The position numbers and the translations under genes are program-made. Below are positions 45,826 to 56,661 of a stretch of DNA of 64,000 nt, one piece after another. Each line of letters opens with the position of its first letter. Positions within the stretch are counted from its first letter, which is position 1. This DNA is from Brassica napus (taxonomy: Eukaryota; Streptophyta; Magnoliopsida; Brassicales; Brassicaceae). The notes below the pieces were generated by a model. It was not told the DNA's origin and ran no database searches. It saw only the letters and a list, made by a program, of their open reading frames with translations. The DNA lies in NCBI RefSeq assembly GCF_020379485.1, contig NC_063448.1, positions 6,285,726 to 6,349,725 on the forward strand. The letters are read 5' to 3'.

Positions 45826-46157
45826 CAGGATGTTAGCCTGGTCGTAGCCCTCTATGAGACTGGCTATACCCGGAATGATACTTTAGAGATTTCAAATAAA
45901 AACTTTCATTCATTAATAAAATAAGTTCAAAGCAATCAAAACATAGAAAACATAAAGAAAAGAACACGAAAACATAGATGTTGAATTCAACTTCATTCTT
46001 TTAAACAATCTGAAGTTTCATAATCCATAAGATCATCTTGTTCATGATTGAAATCATCTTCACCATCTTGATAAGTCATATGAGCTTCAGGATTTTTCTC
46101 TTTCAAACTCTCTTGGTAGAGGTCAACGAGATGTTTGGGAGTCCTACATGTCTTAGC

Positions 46158-46982
46158 CTAATGATTATCCATACCACATTTATGGCACACAGATTTGGTC
46201 GAGTTTTGTGGCTTGAAAGATGTACCACGGCCTCCATAGGAGCCACGTCCATATGAGTTGCCTTGGCCTCGACCAAACGAGTTTCGGTCTCGACCACCAC
46301 GTCCATGCCATTTTCCACGACCACGGTTGTGTTGGCTATCACTCTGGACATGGTTTGACTCTTTCTTAGCCTTTATGGTCGCATGTGCCTCAGGTAATGG
46401 GTTTGTTCCAGGAGGTCTCAATTCACTGTTTCTCATCAACAGTTCACTGTTCTGCTCAGCGAGCAAGAGACAAGAGGTCAGATTAGCATAAGTTGTGAAG
46501 CCCTTCTCACGGTATTGTTGTTGTAACAACACATTGTTTGTGTGAAAGGTGGAAAAGGTTTTCTCAAGCATATCATTATCCATTATATCCTCACCACACA
46601 GTTTCAATTTTGAAACTATTTTAAACAGGGTCGAGTTATACACGTCCACGGACTTGAAGTCATGGATTCTGAGATTCCTCCAATCATACATAGCCTTTGG
46701 TAATAACACCGTTCTCTGGTGATCATATCTCGTTTTCAACTCTGTCCAAAGGTGTAGAGGATTCTCAATAGTCAAATGCTGATCTTTGAGACTCTCAATA
46801 AGATGATGGCATATAATTAATATCGCACTGTATCTATCTTTCTCACTTGCATTATTGTCCTCACTGACACATTCACCGAGTCCCTTGGATTTTAAGATGA
46901 TCTTAGCATCAAGTGTCATTTGCAAGTAATTATCTCCAGAGAGACTTAGGGCAGCAAAATCCAAGTTGTTGATTTTCGACAT
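46158..46982 (-). pseudogene. Copia gag remnant
   Basis: 274 residues from ATG 46982 (MSKINNLDFAALSLSGDNYL) with the UBN2-type gag core (LWTELKTRYDHQRTVLLPKA) and a Gly/Arg-rich tail. The zinc knuckle begins CHKCGMDNH but is cut by a stop before its last Cys, so gag is separated from the rest of the polyprotein. Confidence 0.88.
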
Positions 46983-48480
46983 CTGAAATCATATGTTTCA
47001 TAATTTAGATTTAAAAGTGTTCAAGCGAATGCAATCAATATGCTCAAGCAATTCGGATTCTAGGTATGATGCAAATAGGTCATTCGTATATGATGCATAC
47101 ATGTTCAATCTTAGCATTCAGATTCTATATGCAATCAGTTCGTACTATTATGCATGCATGATACAAACAAGCCGCACGGCTACAATCTTAGCAAACGATT
47201 TCAATGTAACAATGGTTATTCGTTTTCAATCTTAGCAAACGGGTTTCTAAGAGTTCAATGTGTAATTGCAATCAAACAGCCGAGCAATGCAACAATTAGG
47301 GTTCATTCGAGAATGTATGAAAACTATCAATACTAGCCGGATCATTATCAAGACGAGAATGCATAAATCGTTTAACCTAGCAAGCGATTTCTATTTCAAT
47401 TCAAGCATTCGTTTTTAATCAATCAAACAAGATAGTTTTCGATTTTAATTTCAAGACATCAGGGTTTCGATCAAACAATCAATACGACTTCAATTTGAAA
47501 ATCATTCAATCGGTTTTATCAATTCAAACAATCAAATTCAAGAATGAGATTATCAATCCTAGCAATCGATTTCTATGTGATCAAATTCAATACAGTTTCA
47601 ATTAATCAAGGCAAGCATACTATATTCAAACATACAATCATTCAAACAATCAATTTCGATTCAAAGCATTAGATTAGGGTTTTGATTTTAATTCATTCAA
47701 TCAATCAATTTGATTTCGAATTAGAGTTTATAAAATCAAATGTGTTTTAGTATTAGGTTTTTAAATAAAATCGATTTCATGCATTCATGCAATAAGCATG
47801 TATGCGGCTAGGATCATGGATATTAGGGTTTCGATTTTGATCTTAGATCATTGGGGTTTTGAGATTCAAAACCATTAAGGTTTCAATTTTAATTGATCAA
47901 ACAATCAACCTCGATTAGGGTTTGGGGTATCGAACTTATGATTATGAGCTTCAATTTACTCATTGGGGTTTTGATCTATTACCCTATGGTTTTGATTTCA
48001 ACATTAGATCATACTATTAGGGTTTGTAGTTTTTATGGTTTCGATTCTTATCAAACAATCAAATTCGATTATGGGTTCTCTTTAAGGTTTCAAATTACCT
48101 TAACCTCAAGTAGGGTTGAATGGACCACCAAAGAGATGAACCGCGAGCTGGAACTGATCGGAACGCGAGCTGATGTTGTCGCGAGCTGTCTGATTGCTGA
48201 GATCGGGAACGCGAGCTGTCCAACGTGCTGATCGGATCGTGAGCTGTCTGAGATCGTCTTGTTTGCGAGCTGAGGTTGAACAAGGCGAGATCGTCTGAGC
48301 TAGGATCAAGAACGCCTTGAGCTGAAGCTGATCGGGAACAAATTGCAAATAAGGATCGGGATGTAAGGTTTCGCGACCGGGATTAGGATGGTTTGCCGGT
48401 AAGGATGTTCGCCGATTAGGGTTAGGGTTTTAGGCGGTTTGTTTTAGCTTAGGGATTTAGATTCTATCGTGCTGATAATG
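46983..48480 (-). other. Copia 5' leader with GCGAGCTG repeats
   Basis: Untranslated leader of about 1.5 kb between LTR and gag. AT-rich with many AATCAATC and TTCAAT words. At 48140-48275 six copies of GCGAGCTG (one GTGAGCTG) occur at irregular spacing of 15-35 bases. The LTR-adjacent TTATCAGCACG on the minus strand sits where a primer-binding site is expected. Confidence 0.6.
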
Positions 48481-48750
48481 TGTTGTGAAACAAAAGAATA
48501 GAATCTATGTTTATGTATTATTCATAAACAGAAGGAACCCCTTTATATATAGGGAATTACACCGTCGTAGAATAATGGAAAGACTAAAGAAAGGAAATAC
48601 AAATATGGAAATAGTACAAATCATAATCTAATAAAGAAAAGACAAGATGCCGATTCTCTCTCTGTTTACGGTCGACTTTCCCTCTCTCTCTAACATTGGA
48701 CCGGTTATGAACCGGACCGATTATAGACATCCACGATATGATTTATAACA
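48481..48750 (-). repeat. Copia 5' LTR (right copy)
   Basis: 270 bases, TGTTGTGAAACAAAAG to GATTTATAACA on the plus strand, with perfect TG/CA ends. A TATATATA box lies near 48555. Confidence 0.88.
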
Positions 48751-49425
48751 ATACGCTATCAATTTTAAATTTTGTTAAGGACAAGACAGCGATAATAATA
48801 TTAACTAGTAGTAGACAACATAATTATCGACAATAGTGATCAAATCTGATTTAATCATATTATCTTCATGTAATGAGTCATTGTGTTATATAAATACACA
48901 TAAAGTAATAAGGTTTTTATTATTTAATTTTATATTATCTGATTAAAATGTTATCTTATTATAACTGTTTTAACTCAATAATTTTAGATTGTAATATATG
49001 AGAAGTCTTGATAAATAAACAGGCTATATTTTTTTTTGTAAATTTATGAAACTTAGCAAATAATGAAGCTATACAACACTTAAGATTTCTTTTGTAAAAA
49101 ACATCACTAAAATAGACAAGTCGAATAAACCTATCTTTATTAGCTTAGACTTTCACCTCACTATTATTGAATGTAAAAGCACATATCCTTTTTTGTCAAT
49201 CTAAAAAACATATATCGCTATCTTTTCATTTTCAACCTCAAGTTGTGATACTAGTTACTGAAGTGAACATAACTAAAGATATGAACCTGGTTTAGTCCGG
49301 TTCAGTTAACCGATCACTTGCATTCTATAAAGCAGACGCGTGCATCTTTCAGCTCAAACCACAGTCCTAATAATAAATACCGACAGACACAAAACACAAT
49401 CGCAACTCTTGGAACTCAAGAAATA
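48751..49425 (+). promoter_or_regulatory. Promoter of the BIG GRAIN 1-like gene
   Basis: AT-rich upstream DNA. A TATA box CTATAAAG is at about 49325, which places transcription start near 49355 and gives a leader of about 70 bases. No repeat ends were seen. Confidence 0.5.
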
Positions 49426-50112
49426 ATGTCGGAGAACGCCGGCGATTCTTCAACCACTAAACCAAACCTCAAGAGGAATGGCTCCGGCGAACTGGACGTC
49501 TTTGAAGCCACTCGCTACTTCTCCGACTTCAACGAACCAACTATGACCGAGTACTCGAGAATCCAGGTTCAGAAACAGAGCACTGTTACAGAACTTCGAC
49601 AGAAGAGAATACACCCGGAAACAGAGAATAAGCTTCCGGAACCTAGAGTCGTCATCGTGAAGCCGAAGGAGAAGGAGAAGAAAACACGTGGCGGCGGTGG
49701 GAAGAAGCTAACCAGCTTCTTGAACTCTCTTCTCCGTTCAGCAGGTCTGAAGAACTTAAAGTCAAAGTCCAAGTCAATTCCAGAGGTGGAGAGTCCACGA
49801 GGGGAAAGAAGGAGGAGGCATAGCTGCGTGGTGACCGTGACCACACACGCCGAAGCTTCTTCGCCGATCTCCGGTGCTGGCGCGTGGAGTACGCGCAGGA
49901 GAAGCTTTGATGAGAAACACGTGAAAGGTTTAGGTTCGAAGAAGAGTGATCAGAAGTTGAACATGAGGCTTTGTGAGAGTCTCTGCTCGGACAAGAAAGT
50001 TGAGTGTAAAGATCGGAAAAAAGAAGTTGATGTAAATGGTGGATACGAGAGTGATTCAGGTTCTGAATCTGATCTTTTTGAATTGGACTTGTTTGCCAGA
50101 TCAAAGCCTTAG
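49426..50112 (+). CDS. BIG GRAIN 1-like plant protein (tentative)
   Basis: A single-exon gene of 228 residues. The ATG at 49426 lies after the TATA box; the longer frame would start at a TTG that overlaps that box. The protein is basic, Ser/Lys-rich and has no membrane segment or catalytic motif. Recognisable blocks are GSGELDVFEATRYFSDF near the N-terminus, GGKKLTSFLNSLLRSAGLK in the middle and an acidic SESDLFELDLF at the C-terminus. This block order recalls BIG GRAIN 1-like proteins, a plant family linked to auxin transport and organ size, which are associated with the plasma membrane. The link is from memory of motifs. The position fits At1g13670 in Arabidopsis, again from memory. The gene looks intact. 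Confidence 0.65.
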   Translation: MSENAGDSSTTKPNLKRNGSGELDVFEATRYFSDFNEPTMTEYSRIQVQKQSTVTELRQKRIHPETENKLPEPRVVIVKPKEKEKKTRGGGGKKLTSFLNSLLRSAGLKNLKSKSKSIPEVESPRGERRRRHSCVVTVTTHAEASSPISGAGAWSTRRRSFDEKHVKGLGSKKSDQKLNMRLCESLCSDKKVECKDRKKEVDVNGGYESDSGSESDLFELDLFARSKP

Positions 50113-51018
50113 TTAACGACGGTCTCAAAATGTAATCATTTGATGTAAACTTATTATGATATATAAATCTAATAGTGCGCGGTTTGTAGACAACAAAAAA
50201 AAAACTAAAATGGTATGGACCTAAAAATTGGTGTTACACTCTTGCCTTATCCTACTTGAATAAAAATAAACGTGATGAGGTGATATTTCATATCCTTCAT
50301 TCTGTATAAGCATGACTGAATTAAAATAATTTGATTAATTTCTTGACATTTTCTGAATCTGATAGAACATGTTAAAGCGAATCTTTAAAAGTAGACACGT
50401 TATGATACAATTATGAGAGAAAATACCATATTAGATTATTGGTCTGATTGTGACAAAAAACGGTAAATGGTTACGGGCAATAAGACTTGTGCTACGGTAA
50501 AAACTGGCGATATCACATCTCCTTTACCAAATTGCTAATAACATATGAGGCTTAACCGTTGCCAGGATCCCAAAATTGTCCACAACAATCTATAGATATA
50601 TGTGTGTAAGTGTGTTGTGTGTGTGTGATTAGACCAAAGTATTACAGATTTTTAAAAGTCATTTTCGTTATATGCTATTCAGAGTGAAAACTTCAAAACT
50701 AGTCAAATCTGATTTATTTAATTATATATTTATTGACTCTTTAATTCTTTATACTCTTTTTTGGTCAAATCTTTTTTCTAATTTTCTATATATAAAAGGA
50801 TTAATTACTTTCAAAGGGGTTACCCAAACAAGACAGATATATTAGATATTAAGGAAAGATAATCTTTAAAACATTATAAGTTCATGAACAAAATATCAGG
50901 ATCGGTCAATCACTAACCAAGACTCCAACGTTGTAATAAACGTTTCGTTTTTAAAGTTACACTAATTCTACAAAAGATACTAATAGATATTTCTTTGTCA
51001 AAAAAAAAGCCAGTAACA
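50113..51018. other. Intergenic spacer before the PLC-like gene
   Basis: AT-rich. Includes an imperfect GT repeat at 50600-50630 and the 3' UTR of the gene upstream. No other features. Confidence 0.5.
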
Positions 51019-53250
51019 ATGGCATTTTTCAGATTCTTCTTTGCAGTCACAACTTTGGTTTTGCTTCATCTCGCATCAATCGCTTTTGCTTCTTCCCATG
51101 GCTCAAAACAGGTAAACCAATTTTAATAAAAAGTCGAGATTAAATATGAGATCTAAAGATGCAATGTGAGTTCTTCAAACGTTGCGGTAACCAACTATGA
51201 CAACTCGCCAGAATTTCTGAAGGAGATCAATTTGAATATATATTTTACGGAATAGTTAGGGATGTTATCATCCATGTTACAATTTAGGGATTTTCATCAA
51301 TATTCAGCTCGGCGACCAATGCTCATCCGACGAAGAGTGCAGCGTTGGACTTGGTTGTTTTAAATGCGGCATCGATGCTGCAAGATGCGTAAGATCAAAC
51401 ATCACAGATCAATTCTCCCTTGTGGTAAGTAAGAAACACTTTTTATTTTTATATGTTAAAACTGTTAATGTGTTTCATATACCATCAACAAGAATATCAT
51501 AGCATGAAAAATTGTAAACGTAAACGCTAAACACCAACGGAAAAAGAATTGTTTGCATTTATAATTTATTAGTAATGTTTATTGTAAAACATTAAAAAAT
51601 TGTGTGTGACCAAAAAAAAAATTTGTGATTTTTTGAATAGTTATAACTTATAATGTATATTTAGTTAACTGAGGCAAACCCAAACGCAATATACTATCTC
51701 CTAGGTCACATAATTCATAAACTAACCTCTATTTTAGTGTTTTGTGTAGTATATGAATGTACATGAGAGTCATGTCACTTAAGTCTCTTCTAATTTTCAA
51801 AAGGACATTCTTAACATGTCTCTCCGATGATGGATCGTTTGGTCCATAGTTTTGGACCTAATTTTACTTTTTACATCGGTTGTATATATTTGTTTTCTTC
51901 TTCTTGAGTTCTGTCACGCTATTATACACGTTTAGAATGTCTTTTTGTCGTAGTCCTAAGGTAGGTCTGATCAGCGACTCTTAACGGTCTAACTACTTAT
52001 TACTCTTCTTCAAATCGAGCCATAACGAATCTTTATATTTTTGACAGACTATAATGACGCATTAATAACTATTTAGTGTGTGTTTTTTTGTAACAGAACA
52101 ATTCCATGCCGTTTAACAAATATGCATTTTTGACGACCCACAATTCATATGCCATTGAAGGAAAACCGCTTCATGTGGCGACCCAAGAAGATAGTATAAC
52201 CGAACAACTCAATGTTAGTATTAATTCATTGACACATAATCAGTTCATTATGTTTCTTAATTTCTAGACTATAATGTAAATGTTCAGAGTGGTGTTCGAG
52301 CATTGATGTTGGATACATACGACTACGAAGGAGACGTATGGTTGTGCCATTCGTTTCACGAGCAATGCTTTGAATTCACTAAGTTTGTAAGTCTAATCTC
52401 ACCAATTTTTTAAAAGATAAAAGACTCTCAACATGTCTTCGGTAAAATAATTTGTTTTGTTATATCACATTTTAGAATCGGGCAATAGACACGTTCGAGG
52501 AGGTATTCGCCTTCTTGACAGCAAATCCATCAGAGATCGTGACAATATTTCTCGAGGATTACGTCAAATCGCCAAACGCGTTAACCAAAGTTTTTACCGA
52601 CTCTGGTTTGAAGAAATTCTGGTTTCCGGTTGAAGACATGCCTAAGGGTGGCCAAGATTGGCCATTGGTTAAGGATATGGTTGCAAATAACCACCGGCTA
52701 GTCGTCTTCACTTCAGATAAATCCAAGCAAGAAACCGAAGGAATAGCTTACCAGTGGAACTACGTACTTGAAAACCAATGTGAGTGTGAGAGATACCAAA
52801 ATTCCGGATCGTTGGTCGAGAAAATAACCGAATAATCTCAAATTTTTCAGATGGGGACGATGGAGTTAAGCCTTCGGAATGTAGCAATAGGGGAGAATCT
52901 GCACAGCTAACCGATAAAACCAAAGCTTTGGTTTTGATAAATCATTTCAGTACAATTCCGGTTAAGCTCATGAGTTGTGAGGAGAACTCTCAACATCTTA
53001 TCGATACGATTAAGACATGTTACGTAGCCGCTGGGGACCGATGGGCGAATTTTGTCGCTGTCGACTTTTACAAGGTAAGGGTTACAAATATATGGTTTTA
53101 GAAAGAAAATAAAATTGGGTAATGATTTTTTTGTTTTCTTTCTTGGTTTGAATATAGAGGAGTGATGGAGGAGGAACATTTCAAGCAGTGGATAAACTAA
53201 ATGGAGAGCTTCTGTGTGGACGTGATGATGTTCATGATTGTCATCAGTAA
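51019..53250 (+). CDS. PLC-like phosphodiesterase (PI-PLC X domain)
   Basis: Seven exons fit in phase: 51019-51111, 51308-51424, 52097-52213, 52288-52386, 52476-52779, 52851-53074 and 53158-53250, giving 348 residues. Residues 1-25 (MAFFRFFFAVTTLVLLHLA...) are a signal peptide. A Cys-rich segment follows (GDQCSSDEECSVGLGCFKCG). The TIM-barrel X domain starts at NSMPFNKYAFLTTHNSYAI; its His and the one in VWLCHSFHE match the two catalytic histidines of bacterial-type PI-PLC. Later blocks are NPSEIVTIFLEDYV and ANFVAVDFYK. There is no Y or C2 domain, so it is not a classical plant PLC; this family is secreted or GPI-anchored and its substrate is unclear. No hydrophobic GPI tail is visible. From memory it matches At1g13680. 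Confidence 0.88.
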
Positions 53251-54467
53251 CAAGCATGGCCTTTTATAAAAAGAGTTATTCTTAAATCTTTGGGTTAACC
53301 AACCAATAAGATTTAGTTATTTCAAATTCGATATTTTTTAAAAAATGAAACAAAATATTATCAGATTATATTACGTTTTTAAAATTAAAAAAAAAAATAT
53401 AAATAAATAAAAATAATCGTAGTTGCAAAAAAAAAATCAAAAAAAATTAATACCATAAACAAAACACTAAACTCTAAATCTAAACCCTAAACCCTTTGGT
53501 AAACCCTAAACCTTTTGATAAATTTTAAATTCTTGAATTTAAAAAAAAATATTTTTAACACAATCAACAAAACACTAAACCCTAAATCCTAATCATAAAC
53601 CCTAAACCCTTGGATAAATCTGAAACTCTTGGATCAATCTTAAACCCTAAGATTTATGATTTATTCAAGAGTTTAAGGTTTACCTAAAGGTTTAGGATTT
53701 AATATTTGTTCGCAGCGTTAAAAATACTTTTGAACAACAAATTCTTTTTTTTTGCGATTAAAAAATCTTCTTTTTCTGATTAATACATTTTTTATTTTTA
53801 AACTATAATATAATTCAATATTATTTTGTTTCCTTTTTTAAAAGATACTGAATTTAAAATAACACAATTTTATTGGTTGGTGAACCTACAGGTTCAACCC
53901 CTAGGTGAACCCAAAAATAAATCTAATAAAAATGTTAATCTTAAAGCTTTTTCATAGGTCTTTTTTTTCTATGGATTTTTATTCATATCATTTTCTCGTA
54001 GAATGCTTGTACTAGATCATTTAGTCTATTGTTATAATTTATGCAGTTATGAATAAGTGAAATTTCCATACAACATTTTCTCACTGTATTCATCTGACAA
54101 AAAAAACTCCAACCATTTCCTTAATTATCATGAGTTCTATTACTATCTTACTGCAAATTGTTTGTAAAACATTAAAAAAAATTCATCTTAGCTTCTGTTT
54201 CAAGAAACTATGTTAAATTGTTAATTTTGTGTTGTCAACCTGTTAATTTGTTGATGAAGAAAATCACTAAGAAAAATAGAAAAAAATCACTAAGAAAAAT
54301 AGAAAACATTAAGAAAATAAATAAATATTAAATTCTTAGGCTAACCGTCGTGGGCCTAAAGAGTTAAGGCCCATTAATATCAGACTTGTTCTTAACCAAA
54401 AATAAAAATCACCGTCGTCGTCTTTCTACTTTCTAGTCTCACCGAGAAGATCCCACTAAGCGATTGC

Positions 54468-54500
<33 letters not shown>

Positions 54501-54510
54501 AACTCGAGCA
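53251..54510. other. Spacer and promoter of the RRM gene
   Basis: Most of 53290-53920 is a MITE. From 53920 to 54400 the DNA is AT-rich. The 5' leader of the RRM gene begins near 54400 and holds a (GA)n microsatellite of about 14 repeats at 54469-54496. Confidence 0.5.
53290..53920. mobile_element. MITE with telomere-like AAACCCTA interior
   Basis: The ends pair as long inverted repeats of about 80 bases (GGTTAACCAACCAATAAG on the left against CTTTATTGGTTGGTGAACC-like sequence on the right, then TTTTTTAAAAAATGAAAC against GTTTCCTTTTTTAAAAGA). The interior has many AAACCCTAAACC-type words on the left half and their complement on the right half. No coding capacity. Exact ends and target duplication are uncertain. 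Confidence 0.72.
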
Positions 54511-55328
54511 ATGGCGGCGGTTCAACAGCAGCAAGCGATGCAGAAGAACACGTTGTACGTAGGAGGCTTAGCCGACGAAGTAAACGAATCGATCCTCCAC
54601 GCGGCGTTTATACCATTCGGCGACATCAAGGACGTGAAGACGCCGCTGGACCAAGCCAATCAGAAGCACAGATCCTTCGGATTCGTCACTTTCCTAGAGA
54701 GAGAAGACGCTTCCGCGGCCATGGATAACATGGACGGCGCCGAGCTGTACGGCCGTGTTCTCACCGTCAATTATGCCCTCCCGGAGAAAATCAAGGGTGG
54801 AGAACAGGGCTGGGCCGCACATCCGCGTACGTTGCCTCTCCCTCCTCCTTAGTGATTGTGATCTGTTGTTGATGTTGATTCGTGTTAGCTTGAGGTTTTA
54901 TGAATGAGTCTGGAACTTAGGGATTGTTGAAATTAGGGTTTGGCTCTGAAGTTAGTTTAGGGATATGTTCGTTGATGTTATTTATCTGATTTGAAGTTAA
55001 CTCAAGCTTAGGATGATCGATATGTTCTTGGTTAAGCAGAGAGATTCTTAATTCTCATTGGTTAATAAACTGATCTTTCTTGGTTGTGTTGTTTTTTGTT
55101 TCCCCAGTTTGGGCGGATGCAGACACATGGTTTGAGCGGCAGCAACAAGAAAAGGAAATTCTCAAGATCCAAGCCGAGAACAAGGCTGCTATGGAGGCTG
55201 CTGAGGAACTTCACAGGAAGAAATTGGCGCAAGATCGACAAGGCGAGATGGAAGAAGATACGGATGTCAAAGATGATCCTATGGCCAGAGCTGAGGCCGA
55301 AGCTCTAAGCCATGACAACCCCCAGTGA
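54511..55328 (+). CDS. Small RRM RNA-binding protein (ATE1-like)
   Basis: Two exons, 54511-54826 and 55108-55328, give 178 residues. An RRM occupies residues 13-88 with RNP2 LYVGGL and RNP1 RSFGFVTF, then a linker (PEKIKGGEQGWAAHP). The second exon encodes WADADTWFERQQQEKEIL and an acidic helical tail. The RRM plus W-A-D-x-WF segment is like the N-terminal part of cyclophilin E, but no cyclophilin domain follows. It is a nuclear RNA-binding protein by family, possibly spliceosome-linked. Arabidopsis At1g13690, named ATE1 for a reported ATPase activity, is the likely orthologue from memory. The (GA)n tract ends just before the ATG. The gene looks intact. Confidence 0.88.
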
Positions 55329-55593
55329 ATGTAAGCTTTTGCCGCTTTCACTTACTCCCCCCCTTCCTCCTGTAGAATTATGGTTTGGTTTTCGCCAGAG
55401 TTGTGTCACACTATAACTTCATCGAGTTTGAGATTAGATTGTTTTATGAAGTTACTGACTATGTTATTTTTATAGTTACTAGATCTGGTACTTTGTTGAA
55501 ACTTTCATGATTAGAGAAGTAGAAAAAATAGTTCCATGTTTCTTAACCGGATGCTCTTCATACAAAAAGGGTCATCATTAATGTAAAGAACAT
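55329..55593. other. Convergent 3' region
   Basis: Only 265 bases separate the RRM stop codon from the stop of the phosphogluconolactonase remnant. It must hold both 3' UTRs if both are transcribed. Confidence 0.5.
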
Positions 55594-56661
55594 TTAGCTT
55601 TTGGAACAAGAAGATGGTCTAAATTCTATTCGGAGAGATTTAAACCCTTCAAGTTTAGATCCTGCTGGTTTATCCATAAACCACACCAGATTCCTGTTGC
55701 TCGGCTGGACCAGACGTGCAGGCAGAGACAAAGAGCTGTCTTGTAATGGCAAGTCGTCGATTGCCAAGTGGATAGCATTGGATTTGGATGCGCCGGTTGC
55801 CACTATAGCGACGTTAGCAGCTGAGTTAATGACTGGCAAAGTAAATGTGATTCTCTCTGGTGGCGGTTTAGGTGAGTTGGTTAGGTACGTAACCCAATCG
55901 TCTTTCACCTCGAGTGCTGGGTGGTTGGGGAAGAGCGAGGCTATTTGCCCATCCCTAGTAAGATCAGATCAAACTTGGGACATTCACTGTTCTCAGATGG
56001 AGTCACAGTTCGCTTTTTCACCATCCGTCTGATGGAGAACTCTGCTCTGTTGCAGCTTTGTCGACTGATACCCTGTCGTTAATGGAATATATATGCCTCG
56101 GAAACACATTGACCTGAAAAAATAAACCAACTCTCAGAACAAGAGCCTCAAGTTTCTTCTATATATTAAGTTATCAAAACCCAAACCAGACGTACATAAC
56201 CTTAGAAGATGATCCCTGGCGAGTTTGTAGTTGCTATCGTCAAGGCTTTTTACCTACCCCACGCTCTTCCGCCCAAAAAACATACCATTTATCCCAATCT
56301 ACAATTGTCGTAAAGCGACTCGATCAATTTTCTGTTGAACAATCCATTAGGAGAGCGATCAAGGAGACTGAAAATGGGATCTTAACAAGCTTGAAAACGT
56401 TTTTAGTAAAACTTGTAATTATTTTTATTTTTTTGAATTATATAGAGGTATCCCGGCACAACAGAAGTGAAGTAAAACTTGTAATTACCCCATCAAGCTA
56501 ACGAGAGAGCCTCCTGATAAAACAATGCAGAAAGCACCGTGTTTTAGAATCGATGCTTCTGATATCTCAGCTATAATATCTACCACGCCAGTGCTAAGTT
56601 CCTCCGTATTCTCGTGAACCCTTATTTCTCCTCTGTCTTTATGAGTCCAAGTAAGCGCCAT
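55594..56661 (-). pseudogene. 6-phosphogluconolactonase remnant (PGL1-like)
   Basis: 6-phosphogluconolactonase hydrolyses 6-phosphogluconolactone in the oxidative pentose phosphate pathway. Exon 1 (56661 to about 56488) begins MALTWTHKDRGEIRVHENTE and ends VLSGGSLVSLMG. Exon 2, after TTCAACAG near 56330, should carry VDWDKWYVFWAEER but is reached only after a frame change, and another change precedes DDSNYKLARDHLL. Exon 3, after TTTTTCAG at about 56113, reads [13 protein letters not shown], shifts again near 56050 and then lacks the family residues between LLGMG and ASLFPNHP. The C-terminus ([13 protein letters not shown] to FRPSS) is open. At least three frame changes plus a deletion at the active-site GSDGH region mean it is not functional. 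From memory the position matches PGL1 (At1g13700). Confidence 0.85.

Larger units (their letters stand above)
42818..48750 (-). mobile_element. Decayed Ty1/copia retrotransposon
   Basis: Read on the minus strand: 5' LTR 48750-48481, leader to 46983, gag, protease/integrase, reverse transcriptase, RNase H, then the 3' LTR at 43059-42818. Flanks ATACG (right) and ATACA (left) look like a 5-base target duplication with one change. LTR divergence and several stops show an old, inactive copy. Confidence 0.9.

Noticed and set aside
48893..49300. Possible extra exon upstream of the BIG GRAIN 1-like gene
   Set aside because: AT-rich without open frames; the TATA box at 49325 places it in the promoter.
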